NCBI GenBank assembly: GCA_023473545.1
Contig: JAMCXO010000002.1
Coordinates: 30,434-94,433 of the forward strand
Length of the DNA: 64,000 nucleotides
Direction: 5' to 3'
DNA from: JAMCTM01 sp023473545
Lineage (GTDB): Bacteria > Patescibacteriota > Microgenomatia > Levybacterales > UBA12049
Under the pieces are notes generated by a model. That model did not search any database and was not told the DNA's origin. It saw only the letters and a list, made by a program, of their open reading frames with translations. Position numbers and translations under genes: made by a program. This document shows, piece by piece, positions 1 to 8,062 of the stretch; the stretch's first letter is position 1, and every line of letters begins with the position of its first letter.

Positions 1-17
1 ATTACGGCTTTGGTCAT
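1..17 (-). CDS. Start of an unidentified downstream gene, cut by the window edge
   Basis: One base after the stop of the specificity-subunit gene an ATG opens on the minus strand and reads M-T-K-A-V before the window ends. The spacing is typical of the operon upstream. The missing restriction (HsdR) subunit would be a natural occupant, but five codons cannot show this. Confidence 0.35.
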
Positions 18-18
18 A

Positions 19-1356
19 TCAGTTCAAAATCATAGCCTCAACTTGTTTTTTTGCTTCATTTAATAACTTAGAGGCTTCGGTTTTTAGTTTTTCTACTTCT
101 TGATATTTTTCCATAACTTTATTTGAAATATCTTTCTGCTTTTCTAGTGGGGGTAAAGGTAATAAGAAGCTCTGTATTGTAGGAATTGTAATGTTGCCTT
201 GAATTGCCCCGATACGCTCTCTTTGGACTAGTAATTTTGAAATATCGCTATTCAGCCAGACTGATGCATAATTGTTATTAAGTTGCTCATTAAGCCTAAA
301 CTTAATCATAAAAGAGCCATAAGCAAAGCCGTCAGCTTTTTTAGGAACTACCGCTACTATACCTATGCTTCCACTTCTTGAGATGAGCAGGTCATTTTCG
401 TAAACAAAACAGTTGCCTATTTCTTTTTCCTTACTTTTTGGTAGATGAACAACATCAGTTAAATCTATATGATTAGGTTTTAGATTTAATATCCTAAGCA
501 ATGGTATACCGTCAGCCATATAATCGTTTTTAACAGAAGCCCCGTAACGGATTTCGGTTATATAGTTACCAAGCTCTTTAATCGGGTATTTGCTACTCTT
601 GAGTTGGTTTATGGTCGTCGCAAACTTTGGATTGTGATAATAGGGGTCTTGGCGGTTGCCATCTAGGTCTTGTGAGTTGACGGTATAGATTTTTTCTTCC
701 TCTGGCTCTTGGTAGTCTATGCCTAGCTGTTGCCTTACAAAGCCATCAATAGAGCTTAGTAGCTCGTCGGCTTGTTTTAGTTTTTGTTCTCTTGTTTCAT
801 AGGCTTTTTTTAATAAGTTGGTTATCTGTTTTTGTTTCTCTTCTGGCAATATGGGTATTAGCAGGTCTTCAACATCTTTAGTTTGTAATCTGGGCAATGT
901 ATTGCCCGTCATCAAGTAAGATGTTTGATTGACAACTAGATGAGAGCTAAGAAAAGCAAAGAGATAGTAGTTACTGCACTTGTGGGCTTCCAAAATATGG
1001 AACTCAGTTGAACATATCCCCTCGGTTGTAGCTAAGTGAACTTTGTTTAGGTATGGTCGTAATTTTGGAAAAAGAATGTTGCCAGCATTAAAGCTAAACG
1101 CACTACCAAACTCTTTGCCTTGATCAACATCAGAAGCTATACCCGTATCACCTTCTATATTTTCAAGACCAAAATAGGGCGTGTCTTCGCTTGCTTCGCT
1201 AACAATATCTCTTTTGAATGTTGCTACTTGGCTAAGAGGCAAAACATCACAACTGAGTGATTTAATTCTTTTGACGGCATTTAGCCTAGTTGGGTGGTAT
1301 GCACTAGGGTCAAGTCTTCCCTCAAGGTCATTGTAATTAACAAAATAAGTGTTCAT
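19..1356 (-). CDS. hsdS: Type I restriction-modification specificity subunit (HsdS)
   Basis: DNA-recognition subunit that directs the adjacent methyltransferase to a bipartite target. It has the classic two-fold layout: two target-recognition domains (about residues 1-195 and 225-440), each followed by a helical spacer. The spacers begin with LPEEKQKQITNLLKKAYE and LPPLEKQKDISNKVMEKY, the conserved half-domain motifs of the family. I chose the ATG at 1356 (MNTYFVNYNDLEG, 445 aa): it lies one base after the methyltransferase stop and has an AAGGG ribosome site about 6 bases upstream. The longer reading frame to 1389 would overlap the methyltransferase. Specificity subunits diverge quickly, so the recognised sequence cannot be predicted. 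Confidence 0.9.
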   Translation of the reverse strand: MNTYFVNYNDLEGRLDPSAYHPTRLNAVKRIKSLSCDVLPLSQVATFKRDIVSEASEDTPYFGLENIEGDTGIASDVDQGKEFGSAFSFNAGNILFPKLRPYLNKVHLATTEGICSTEFHILEAHKCSNYYLFAFLSSHLVVNQTSYLMTGNTLPRLQTKDVEDLLIPILPEEKQKQITNLLKKAYETREQKLKQADELLSSIDGFVRQQLGIDYQEPEEEKIYTVNSQDLDGNRQDPYYHNPKFATTINQLKSSKYPIKELGNYITEIRYGASVKNDYMADGIPLLRILNLKPNHIDLTDVVHLPKSKEKEIGNCFVYENDLLISRSGSIGIVAVVPKKADGFAYGSFMIKFRLNEQLNNNYASVWLNSDISKLLVQRERIGAIQGNITIPTIQSFLLPLPPLEKQKDISNKVMEKYQEVEKLKTEASKLLNEAKKQVEAMILN

Positions 1357-1357
1357 A

Positions 1358-3151
1358 TTAACCCTTGTAACCAGGTGTATTTTTAACAAACCGCTTATAC
1401 TCCTCTCGGATTTCCGTTAGGTCGTTCTTTGGGTCTTTTCTGCCCGTTGCGTCGTAGCCTATATGGTCGGCAATAGCCATAAAGATAGGATAATTACCTA
1501 GTTTTTCGTTATCGCTTTTGCGTCTGAGGAAAACCAGAGAGGACTTAACCCCAGCTCCAAAGTGAGCAAAGGCAAATTGTGGTAGGGACACAATCGCTTC
1601 TATCTGGCATTTGTCCATTATGTAATCCCTTACATACTGCAAAGAGGAGTTAGATAAAATACCGTCGGGCAAGACTATGGCAATCCTGCCCGTTTTGGGT
1701 TTGACAAAGTTCACACAACGCTCAATAAACAGAATTTCTGTTTTTTGGTTTTTCTTGCCTTTGCCAAGCTCGTAATGGTCAAGGTAGTTTTTCTCGGTTG
1801 ATTTAACCGTTGCCCCAAAAGGGGGATTGGTGAGAATTAGGTCAAAACGGTCTTTGCCAAACTTAGTGTGCAGGTCGTTTATCTCGCTAAAATCTCTCAA
1901 GCTGTCGGTGCTGATGATATTGGTGTGTCCGTCGTCGTGGATAATCATATTCATCTTGCAGACCCTTGCTATCTGGTCGTTTATCTCAATACCATAAAGG
2001 TTATTCATCGCAAAACTATGCCAGTATTCTTTGGCTTCCCAGTCGTCGTAGTTTGCCTCTGCGAAGTTTCTCACTTCATCAAGCGAGTTGAGCAAAAAGC
2101 CCCCGCTACCGCAAGCGGGGTCTAGGACTAAATCGCCTCGTTGCGGGTTCATCATTTCAACGCAAAACCTGATGATTTCTCTTGGGGTAAAGAACTGTCC
2201 CATCTTGCCCTTAAAGAAGTCTTCCATAAACCGCTCAAAAGCAATTCCTTTGGTGTCTAGGTCAATTTTGTTAATAGCTAGCCCCTGTAAATGTTCTACA
2301 ACGCTGTAAACAACTTTCGGGTCAAGCCTGATGTCTTCCTTAAAGACTTCGCTGTCTTCCTGTTTGGCTTTGAGGTAAATAGAGTTGACCCGCTTAAATA
2401 CTTCGTCGGCTGTTTCGTGTGTGCCAATTTGGAATTTGTAAGGCTCGCCTCGTTTGGTTAGCTTTTCGTCTCTTAACTTGCAGAACAAAAGTTTAGACAC
2501 TTCATCAAAGGCGGTTGTTGGAGCTAATTTGCCACCTTGCCAGACAGTATCGTGGCTCTTGCCAAGAGCGGTTATCAACTCATCTTTGGAAACGGTTTTA
2601 AGCTCTTTGTCTTCTTCTCCTTTAATAAACCTGTATTTGGGCGTTCTGCCGTATTTAACGGGAATATCGGCAATGACATTTTTCTCTCGCTCGCTTGGCT
2701 TAAAACCCGCAATATCAAAAGCAGTTTTGGTCGTGCCAGCTACCACTATGGCAAACTTGGCTCTTAGGCTGTTGGCGTTACCAAAGGCTTGCTCTATGGC
2801 TTGCTTAAACTCGGCGTCGGTTACCCCGTCTTTTTTGCACTCAACGATAAGGTAGGGGGTCTTGAGGTCATCGTCTTCGTAAATAACAATATCTGCTCGG
2901 TCTTCTGGGGTTCTTCTTGGGACAGTTACCTCAATGTCAATCTGGTTTTGGGGATATTGGTAGTCAAGGACAAGCTCAACAAAATAGGAAGCTCTAATCG
3001 TTTCTTCTGGGTTTTTGAACGAGGTTGAGTAATCCCTTGAGCAATGGTAGATAATGCGGGCGTTATCGTCAGTAAAAGAGATTAAGCCCTCTTGCTTGCC
3101 TCTTTCAATGTTTCTTAAAAAGATTGAGCCTCTGTCGTTGTTATTTGTCAT
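1358..3151 (-). CDS. hsdM: Type I-like adenine-N6 DNA methyltransferase with N-terminal HsdR_N-like nuclease domain
   Basis: Protein of 597 aa. The C-terminal half is an HsdM-type N6-adenine methyltransferase: S-adenosylmethionine motif DPACGSGGF (about residues 344-352) and catalytic motif NPPF (about 442-445), with the HsdM hallmark FFTPREI just before. The N-terminal about 160 residues instead resemble the HSDR_N/PD-(D/E)xK nuclease fold: ADIVIYE followed by a strand with VECKK (about 104), the expected D...ExK pattern. So modification and a possible cleavage domain are on one chain, next to a separate specificity subunit. The start at 3151 is supported by AAAGGA five bases upstream. An in-frame ATG at 3184 would overlap the HTH gene more deeply. 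Whether the nuclease-like domain cuts or only binds is not known. Confidence 0.85.
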   Translation of the reverse strand: MTNNNDRGSIFLRNIERGKQEGLISFTDDNARIIYHCSRDYSTSFKNPEETIRASYFVELVLDYQYPQNQIDIEVTVPRRTPEDRADIVIYEDDDLKTPYLIVECKKDGVTDAEFKQAIEQAFGNANSLRAKFAIVVAGTTKTAFDIAGFKPSEREKNVIADIPVKYGRTPKYRFIKGEEDKELKTVSKDELITALGKSHDTVWQGGKLAPTTAFDEVSKLLFCKLRDEKLTKRGEPYKFQIGTHETADEVFKRVNSIYLKAKQEDSEVFKEDIRLDPKVVYSVVEHLQGLAINKIDLDTKGIAFERFMEDFFKGKMGQFFTPREIIRFCVEMMNPQRGDLVLDPACGSGGFLLNSLDEVRNFAEANYDDWEAKEYWHSFAMNNLYGIEINDQIARVCKMNMIIHDDGHTNIISTDSLRDFSEINDLHTKFGKDRFDLILTNPPFGATVKSTEKNYLDHYELGKGKKNQKTEILFIERCVNFVKPKTGRIAIVLPDGILSNSSLQYVRDYIMDKCQIEAIVSLPQFAFAHFGAGVKSSLVFLRRKSDNEKLGNYPIFMAIADHIGYDATGRKDPKNDLTEIREEYKRFVKNTPGYKG

Positions 3152-3326
3152 TTTTCCTTTCATAACTGGTAATAAAGCGGTCAAGGTCGGGTTTGTTTAT
3201 GCGGTATTGTTTACCCGCTTTATACGCCTTGAGCTTGCCGTCCTGTATCCAGCGATAGACCGTCAGATAAACCACCTTGAGCATTTTTGCCACTTCTTCT
3301 ATGGTGTAGTATTTTTCTTCTGTCAT
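3141..3326 (-). CDS. Excisionase/MerR-like helix-turn-helix DNA-binding protein
   Basis: Small (61 aa) protein with a complete HTH_17/excisionase-type motif: YYTIEEVAKMLKV (helix 1), TVYRWIQDGKLKAYK (recognition helix and wing), then YRINKPDLDRFI. Proteins of this family either bend DNA at attachment sites as recombination directionality factors or act as small repressors. It lies between the replication gene and the methyltransferase gene and overlaps the latter by 11 bases, so it is translated from the same message. A role in controlling the restriction-modification genes or excision is inference from position. The upstream in-frame ATG at 3344 is an alternative start overlapping the Rep gene. 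Confidence 0.8.
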   Translation of the reverse strand: MTEEKYYTIEEVAKMLKVVYLTVYRWIQDGKLKAYKAGKQYRINKPDLDRFITSYERKNDK

Positions 3327-3327
3327 A

Positions 3328-4500
3328 TTAGCTGTATTTAACATTATTTAACATTTCTTCTTGATTTGCAAGTAGTTTTAATGGCTCAAAATCAGTTATC
3401 TGCTTTCGGAGTAGAGAGAATACGCTAACCTCATCAGCATAGTTAAGTTTTTGGATTTTCTTGTTTAGACTATACCAGTAGTAATTGCCGTGTCTTTTAG
3501 TCATCTGCCTGTAATCCCTTACACCAATTTCCTCAAGCAACATTCTGAAGCCAGTAAGCTCAAGAGCTTGAGTGGGTTTCAGTTTTGGGTTTGCTACCAA
3601 TAGTCTCTCAAAGAACTTTTTAGGGCTGTCGTATTGATATGTCAGTAAAGTCGGATAGGCTTCTTCAATCTCGTTGATGTAATAAAGCAATACCCTTTTA
3701 GCCGTATCTTGGTTAAAGATGTTTGTAAAAGTTGGTTCTACTTTTTTACCAATTTTGTTGAGGATTTGGTTGATTTTCTGCCGTTTGTTTAGCCGTATCT
3801 CAACTCGCAATACCTCAAATGGTTTTCGTTGGGTCAGAACATCAAATAAGCCAAGCTGCAGGGCATTATCCTTTTCTTCAGCTCGTTTTTCGCTAATTTT
3901 AGCTTGCTCTAAGTCCTTGATTTTGTCGTAAAAAACAATCTCAAACGAGTTAGCCCGATACTTGAAGCTATGCCCCTCGTTCCTAAAATCAGTTCTGTTT
4001 GTATCCAGCCGTTTATTGATATTGAGCTTGGTTAGTTGTTCAAGGTAAGTATAGGGCGTCGTATAGTCAGTTAAGGCTATATTTTTAGAGTAATGGACTG
4101 ATGAAACGGGAGCGTTTATCAGGTTTTTCTCAAAGAGGTAAACACCCATTTCTTTTAGGACGGCTTTAAGTTTTTGGATGATAGTAGGAAAATCAGTGTC
4201 CGTTAGCTCGTCAAAGTTATTGCCGTAAAGCAGTTTTGGAATAGAAAATTCAATTTTAAGCGGCATCTCAAAATTACCCTCTCGGTTTATCCGCTTGGTA
4301 ACAGTTAGTCTGGGCTTATAAAGACCTCTCTTAAGTTCATTTGCAGTTGGGTTTTGCTTGCAAGTGATATTAGACCTACCACCCAAACGATAATAGCCAG
4401 TAGTTGGGTCAGTAAGCCCTCTGGTTGACGGACTAAAAAAGTCAGGTTCAAATATCGTATACATACCTGTATTAAGGGTTAAAACGATTGTGTCTATCAT
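3328..4500 (-). CDS. Phage/plasmid replication initiation protein, filamentous phage gene II/X-like
   Basis: Protein of 390 aa. The N terminus (MIDTIVLTLNTG), a central SVHYSKNI segment, FEIVFYDKIKDLEQ and the ExLRVEIRLNKRQ stretch match the general pattern of the phage CRI/gene II family, the nicking initiators of rolling-circle replication in filamentous phages and some plasmids. I recognise the family by pattern only; no alignment was possible. Context agrees: it sits in a run of overlapping genes with a SpoVG-like protein upstream and an excisionase-like HTH downstream. This is the gene that most clearly marks 1-6430 as mobile. The start overlaps the SpoVG-like gene by 29 bases. Confidence 0.55.
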   Translation of the reverse strand: MIDTIVLTLNTGMYTIFEPDFFSPSTRGLTDPTTGYYRLGGRSNITCKQNPTANELKRGLYKPRLTVTKRINREGNFEMPLKIEFSIPKLLYGNNFDELTDTDFPTIIQKLKAVLKEMGVYLFEKNLINAPVSSVHYSKNIALTDYTTPYTYLEQLTKLNINKRLDTNRTDFRNEGHSFKYRANSFEIVFYDKIKDLEQAKISEKRAEEKDNALQLGLFDVLTQRKPFEVLRVEIRLNKRQKINQILNKIGKKVEPTFTNIFNQDTAKRVLLYYINEIEEAYPTLLTYQYDSPKKFFERLLVANPKLKPTQALELTGFRMLLEEIGVRDYRQMTKRHGNYYWYSLNKKIQKLNYADEVSVFSLLRKQITDFEPLKLLANQEEMLNNVKYS

Positions 4501-4765
4501 AGTTGTTCATTACTTCTTCAAACCGCCTTACAATTTCGTTTTCTATTAACTGGGCAAACTCTCGGTTAATCGGATAAAAAATGTTGAGGCTTCTATCGGC
4601 TACCTTTTTAGTGGGGTAAACGAGCCTGTAGCTCCCATTAGGACGGGTCATAATGCCGATTGAGCCCAGATAGAGGTTTTGGTCTAAGACAAAGCTCGCA
4701 AATGCCACTAAGCCGTTTTGCGGTTTTATAGGTATGATTTGAATTTCACTTAATCGGTTTGTCAT
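4472..4765 (-). CDS. SpoVG-family DNA/RNA-binding protein
   Basis: Protein of 97 aa that follows the SpoVG template: an N-terminal strand (LSEIQIIPIKP), a FASFVLDQNLYLGSIGIM strand pair equivalent to the ASITLDxxFVVxxIxV signature, a G-x-Y/F-V-x-x-P-T-K-K turn, then NIFYPINREFAQLIENEI matching the DIAHPIN...I helix. SpoVG proteins are small site-selective nucleic-acid-binding proteins; besides the sporulation form in Firmicutes, family members are often found on plasmids and integrative elements. Here it precedes and overlaps the replication gene, suggesting a role in element copy control or expression, which is inference. Confidence 0.7.
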   Translation of the reverse strand: MTNRLSEIQIIPIKPQNGLVAFASFVLDQNLYLGSIGIMTRPNGSYRLVYPTKKVADRSLNIFYPINREFAQLIENEIVRRFEEVMNNYDRHNRFNP

Positions 4766-4910
4766 AAGTCCTCGTTACATTTTCCCTGCGGTCAATTTCT
4801 ATAAGCACAGCAAAGAAATCAGCTAATCGCTTCTTTTCTTCAGGCGTCAAAACAAACCCCTTTTTCAGGGGTTTAATCTTCTCAAGCTGAATGACTTTGC
4901 CGTTTTCCAT
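4746..4910 (-). CDS. Small hypothetical protein (54 aa) heading the Rep operon
   Basis: An ATG at 4910 opens a 54-codon frame (MENGKVIQLEKIKPLKKG..., ending TYDKPIK) that overlaps the SpoVG-like gene by 20 bases in another frame. It is charged and helical (LTPEEKKRLADFFAVLIEI). Support is its position in a chain of overlapping genes and normal amino-acid composition; I do not recognise a family. It is the first gene after the palindromic repeat at 4954-4975. Confidence 0.5.
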   Translation of the reverse strand: MENGKVIQLEKIKPLKKGFVLTPEEKKRLADFFAVLIEIDRRENVTRTYDKPIK

Positions 4911-4953
4911 TAAGCAAAGTCTAAGAAAAGAGGTGTGAGCTGAAGTTGTATTG

Positions 4954-4975
4954 CAGTTAGCTAACTGTTAGCTAA
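4954..4975. promoter_or_regulatory. Candidate operator: two TTAGCTAA palindromes one helical turn apart
   Basis: The 8-bp palindrome TTAGCTAA occurs at 4957-4964 and 4968-4975, 11 bp apart, and the first is the core of a perfect 14-bp palindrome (CAGTTAGCTAACTG, 4954-4967). It lies in the 71-bp spacer between the 482-aa gene and the Rep operon. Same-face spacing is typical of a dimer-binding operator. The binding protein is unknown; the HTH protein at 3141 or the winged-helix protein at 4982 are candidates. Confidence 0.5.
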
Positions 4976-4981
4976 TGCTGA

Positions 4982-6430
4982 CTAGAGGTATTTGGGATTT
5001 AGTTGAACGGTTGATTTGTTGAAAATCAAAAGGTCATTAACGCCTGTCTTTGAGGCTATATGCTTAGACAGCCCATCGCAAGCGGGATAAAACTTATTTT
5101 TATTTTCTTTGGTTAGTTCCTCGTCTTTAGTATCCTCTATGGTTTCTATAACTTCGTCCCAAGACCACTCTTTTTTACGGCTCTTATCGTCTTTTAGCAG
5201 TAATTCAAGCAGTTTTGCCCTGAAGCTGTTTTTGTTTAGTTTGACCTTTTTGCCTTCAACATCCAGCTCGCCTTTCTGGGCATTGTAAGTAACCCTCAAT
5301 TTTACTTTGCTTTGGTCTATTTTTAATTCGTCAGTTTTAGGCTTACTCTTGTTTTCCTCATTGGATTTTTGGCGTTTTTCAAATTCAGCCTTAAGAGCTT
5401 TATAGAAATCGTCAAACTTTATAAGGTCAATTCTTATATCTATGTTGCCGTATCCCACAACATCATCATTGTCATAATTGGCTTCCAGTGCGATACCTTC
5501 TCTAAGTAAGTATTGAGCACCTTCCCAGCGGTGCTGTTGGTAGCTTTTCCTTGTGCCTATGCTATCGTAGGGAAACAGCTCTAAAAATCTACCGATATAC
5601 GGATAGGGAAATGATGGAATTACTACAGTGGTGCTTCTAGTCATCTGAAGTTGCTGGTCAATATCCGAGCAAACATCAAGGATTTTGAGAAGGTTGAGCC
5701 AGTCAAGATTATTGGGCTTTGATTTTTGTTTCAGCAAGTATTGTCCATACCAGTCATCAAAACCATCGTGGCATTTAACGAGAATAAAATTGGGATTTTT
5801 TGGTTGTTGATTAAGTGGGAGTAAACGATTGGTTTCTCGCCAAACAGTCAGGATTTTTTCTTCTTCTTGGAGTTTGTTCAAAATGCCGTATATTTCCTCT
5901 CTCTGAAACCCATCAAGACCGTTATTAGCACTTTTATAAAACAATTCTGTGGTTTGCCCTTTGACCGTAGCCTTTTTAGCTTCAACCAATGCCTTGAGAA
6001 TAAGGTCTAGCTTTTCTTCATAGGTAATCAAAGTATCATTAGCGAGCTTTGTCGGGCTATCTGTTGGCTTCTTCCCCGTAAACTCTTGATATTCAGGTTC
6101 TTGTTGGATTTTCCAGAAATAGTCGTCAAAAGCGGGTAAAAGTTCAATATGCCAGCAGCCGTCGTCTTGCTGATAAGGTGGGTCGTAGGGGTCAAGGTCT
6201 TCAACGATTTCTACTCTACTTATCCCGCTTGGCACTTGTAAAACCTTCAAAATCTGCTCATCCTTTTCCAGCTTGGTAAATAACTGTTTCAGTTCAATAT
6301 CTCTATATTTGCGGTTAAGGTCGTTTGTCGGGTCTATTATCAACGGTTGACCCGATGGGGCTAATACCCGTGCATCGTTAATCGCTTCCAGTAGAAAATA
6401 AAGTTTTTCCTTGCCGTCCATCATAATCAT
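4982..6430 (-). CDS. Hypothetical protein with C-terminal winged-helix-like domain
   Basis: Protein of 482 aa that I do not recognise. The N-terminal two thirds is a soluble alpha/beta sequence without known motifs and contains two similar stretches starting KEKLYFLLEAINDAR and EEKLDLILKALVEAK, suggesting an internal duplication of a winged-helix-type unit. The last about 100 residues (RVTYNAQKGELDVEGKKVKL, then a basic helix KNSFRAKLLELLLKDD and SWDEVIETIED) look like the C-terminal winged-helix DNA-binding module common in Patescibacteria accessory proteins. It lies at the head of the minus-strand module, separated from the Rep operon by a palindromic spacer, so a regulatory or replication role is plausible but unproven. 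A TATAAT box lies on the minus strand about 15 bases before the start. Confidence 0.7.
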   Translation of the reverse strand: MIMMDGKEKLYFLLEAINDARVLAPSGQPLIIDPTNDLNRKYRDIELKQLFTKLEKDEQILKVLQVPSGISRVEIVEDLDPYDPPYQQDDGCWHIELLPAFDDYFWKIQQEPEYQEFTGKKPTDSPTKLANDTLITYEEKLDLILKALVEAKKATVKGQTTELFYKSANNGLDGFQREEIYGILNKLQEEEKILTVWRETNRLLPLNQQPKNPNFILVKCHDGFDDWYGQYLLKQKSKPNNLDWLNLLKILDVCSDIDQQLQMTRSTTVVIPSFPYPYIGRFLELFPYDSIGTRKSYQQHRWEGAQYLLREGIALEANYDNDDVVGYGNIDIRIDLIKFDDFYKALKAEFEKRQKSNEENKSKPKTDELKIDQSKVKLRVTYNAQKGELDVEGKKVKLNKNSFRAKLLELLLKDDKSRKKEWSWDEVIETIEDTKDEELTKENKNKFYPACDGLSKHIASKTGVNDLLIFNKSTVQLNPKYL

Positions 6431-6681
6431 TACTTTTTCAAGAAATTATACTGTCTCTATTTTATCATTGTTTAACACTCTAAGGAAGGATTTTTAGAGG
6501 TTAGGCAGTAGCAAGGGCGGGTTGTTTCAATCCCAAGTTTTCAAAGAGGATTTTGAGGTCGCTAAGGGTTATACTAAACTCTAGTTGTTGGTTGCAGAAC
6601 AAGTCTTTTAGGGGGAGCACTAACGTACAGAAATAACCAACAAATTACACAAACGAACACAGCCTCAATCCTAACATCCAC
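6431..6681. other. Intergenic region at the edge of the accessory module, with a decayed reading frame
   Basis: No intact gene. On the minus strand about 6501-6640 keeps an open frame ending in LSDLKILFENLGLKQ and a stop at 6501-6503, but no start or recognisable domain, so it looks like the tail of a lost gene. An ORF at 6574-6852 overlaps the Fic start on the other strand and I treat it as spurious. I see no tRNA or clear attachment-site duplication here. Confidence 0.35.
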
Positions 6682-6721
6682 TTGACAGATGTAAGGAATA
6701 ATTGGTATAATCCTTACATCT
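6682..6721 (+). promoter_or_regulatory. Fic promoter overlapped by an 11-bp inverted-repeat operator
   Basis: A near-ideal sigma-70 promoter, TTGACA (6682-6687), 18-bp spacer, TATAAT (6706-6711). Over it lies a perfect inverted repeat, AGATGTAAGGA (6687-6697) and TCCTTACATCT (6711-6721), with a 13-bp centre. One arm touches the -35 box and the other the -10 box, so a bound dimer would block polymerase. The Fic protein downstream has a C-terminal winged-helix domain and is the obvious candidate autorepressor. Confidence 0.75.
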
Positions 6722-6741
6722 AATATTAAAATGTTAGGCTT

Positions 6742-7899
6742 ATGAAAATCGGTAAGCTCATCCAACAACCCAGTGGGTATCAGGCATTTATCCCAGACAA
6801 ATTCCCTCCAAAAGAGCAAATTGTTCTGAACTCCAAAACCCAGCAGCTTCACGCCAAGGCTGTGCTTATGCTGGGTAAATTAGATGGCATTACTCAATTA
6901 CTTCCTGACCTGGATTTTTTCATTTTTATGTATATCCGCAAGGAAGCGGCTAAGTCAAGCGAGATTGAGGGGACTCAAGCCACCATTATTGATGTCATTA
7001 AAAGCGAGGCACAAATTGAAAGCCGTTTTCCACAAGATGTTGAAAGAATCATTCACTATATCAATGCTATGGAATATGGCTTGAATCGATTGGAAACCTT
7101 ACCGTTATCACTTCGGTTTATTAGGGAAATCCATAAGGTACTGATTGGTGGTACGATTGACGCTCCCGGTAAAACACCAGGAGAATTTAGGACCTCCCAA
7201 AATTGGATCGGCGGAGGTTCTCCCAATACTGCTAAATTTGTACCACCAACACACGCAGAAATGAACCGATGCCTAGATGACTTTGAAAAATTTTTGCATG
7301 CTACCAACGAGTACCCGCCACTTATTAAAGCAGCTTTAGCGCATGCCCAATTTGAAACCATCCACCCGTTCCTTGATGGTAATGGCAGAACTGGCCGGCT
7401 TTTAACTACTTTTTATCTTTGTAAACTGGGTATCCTTGAAAGGCCAGTACTTTACCTATCTGAATACTTTTTGAATAACCAAAAGGCATATTACGGGTCG
7501 TTAAATTCTTATCACCAAGAAGATGCTGATGTTTTCGGTTGGCTTGATTTCTTTTTAGATGGGGTGGCTATCATTGCGACAGAGGCAATTGAGGCGTCAA
7601 AAAAAATCAATATTTTACGCCAGAAAGATACTATTAAGATTCAATCTTTGGGGCGGAGAACAAAAACAGGCATGATAGTTTTGGAAAATCTTTTTAAGCT
7701 TCCAATTATCAGTGTCAGAAAAGTCGAAGAATGGACGGGGCTTTCTCGTCCCCAAGCCAACGATCTAGTTAAAAAGCTTATAGAGCTAGGAATTCTTGAG
7801 CAAAGAAATAAAAATATCAAGTATGACAGGGAATTTTGGTATAAAAAGTATCTTGATGTTTTCGTGAGTAAAGAAGAAATTAAAAAATCAAATGAATAA
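6742..7899 (+). CDS. Fic family protein (AMP transferase), class II, with C-terminal winged helix
   Basis: Fic proteins transfer AMP (or related nucleotides) to hydroxyl side chains of target proteins. The 385-aa sequence holds an intact active-site motif HPFLDGNGRTGR (residues 208-219) and, upstream, the inhibitory helix motif SSEIEG (72-77, S/TxxxE G/N), placing it in the N-terminally autoinhibited class. The region around GGGSPNTAKFVPP is the flap that positions the target. Residues about 310-375 form a winged-helix domain (VEEWTGLSRPQANDLVKKL). The gene has its own promoter with a palindromic operator. Family members of this layout may act as solitary regulators or toxin-like proteins; the target is unknown. 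Confidence 0.92.
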   Translation: MKIGKLIQQPSGYQAFIPDKFPPKEQIVLNSKTQQLHAKAVLMLGKLDGITQLLPDLDFFIFMYIRKEAAKSSEIEGTQATIIDVIKSEAQIESRFPQDVERIIHYINAMEYGLNRLETLPLSLRFIREIHKVLIGGTIDAPGKTPGEFRTSQNWIGGGSPNTAKFVPPTHAEMNRCLDDFEKFLHATNEYPPLIKAALAHAQFETIHPFLDGNGRTGRLLTTFYLCKLGILERPVLYLSEYFLNNQKAYYGSLNSYHQEDADVFGWLDFFLDGVAIIATEAIEASKKINILRQKDTIKIQSLGRRTKTGMIVLENLFKLPIISVRKVEEWTGLSRPQANDLVKKLIELGILEQRNKNIKYDREFWYKKYLDVFVSKEEIKKSNE

Positions 7900-8062
7900 A
7901 CCTGACTTTACCCTCGATAAAATCAAATTTGCCATTGATCAACCGACATTCAAGAAAGCAATGGCGCTATACGAAAGTGGCAAGGTTACCCAAGTCGAAG
8001 AAAGTATTCGATTGTGTATAGGAGTTGTAAATGGCACAATGTCAGCGCATTCGATAAATTGA
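7890..8062 (+). pseudogene. Truncated protein fragment, possibly the N terminus of a SWIM zinc-finger protein
   Basis: An ATG overlapping the Fic stop opens 56 codons: MNKPDFTLDKIKFAIDQP, then FKKAMALYESGKVTQ. The F-A-x-D-x-x-T-F-x-K-A-x-x-L-Y-E-S-G-K-V pattern resembles the start of small SWIM-type proteins I recall from Patescibacteria, but the Cys/His zinc site that should follow is absent and the frame stops early. I read it as a broken gene; the family assignment is tentative. Confidence 0.45.

Noticed and set aside
6574..6852. Minus-strand ORF of 92 codons overlapping the Fic start
   Set aside because: Overlaps the well-supported Fic gene and its promoter, with odd composition (Cys/Trp/Val runs) and no domain.
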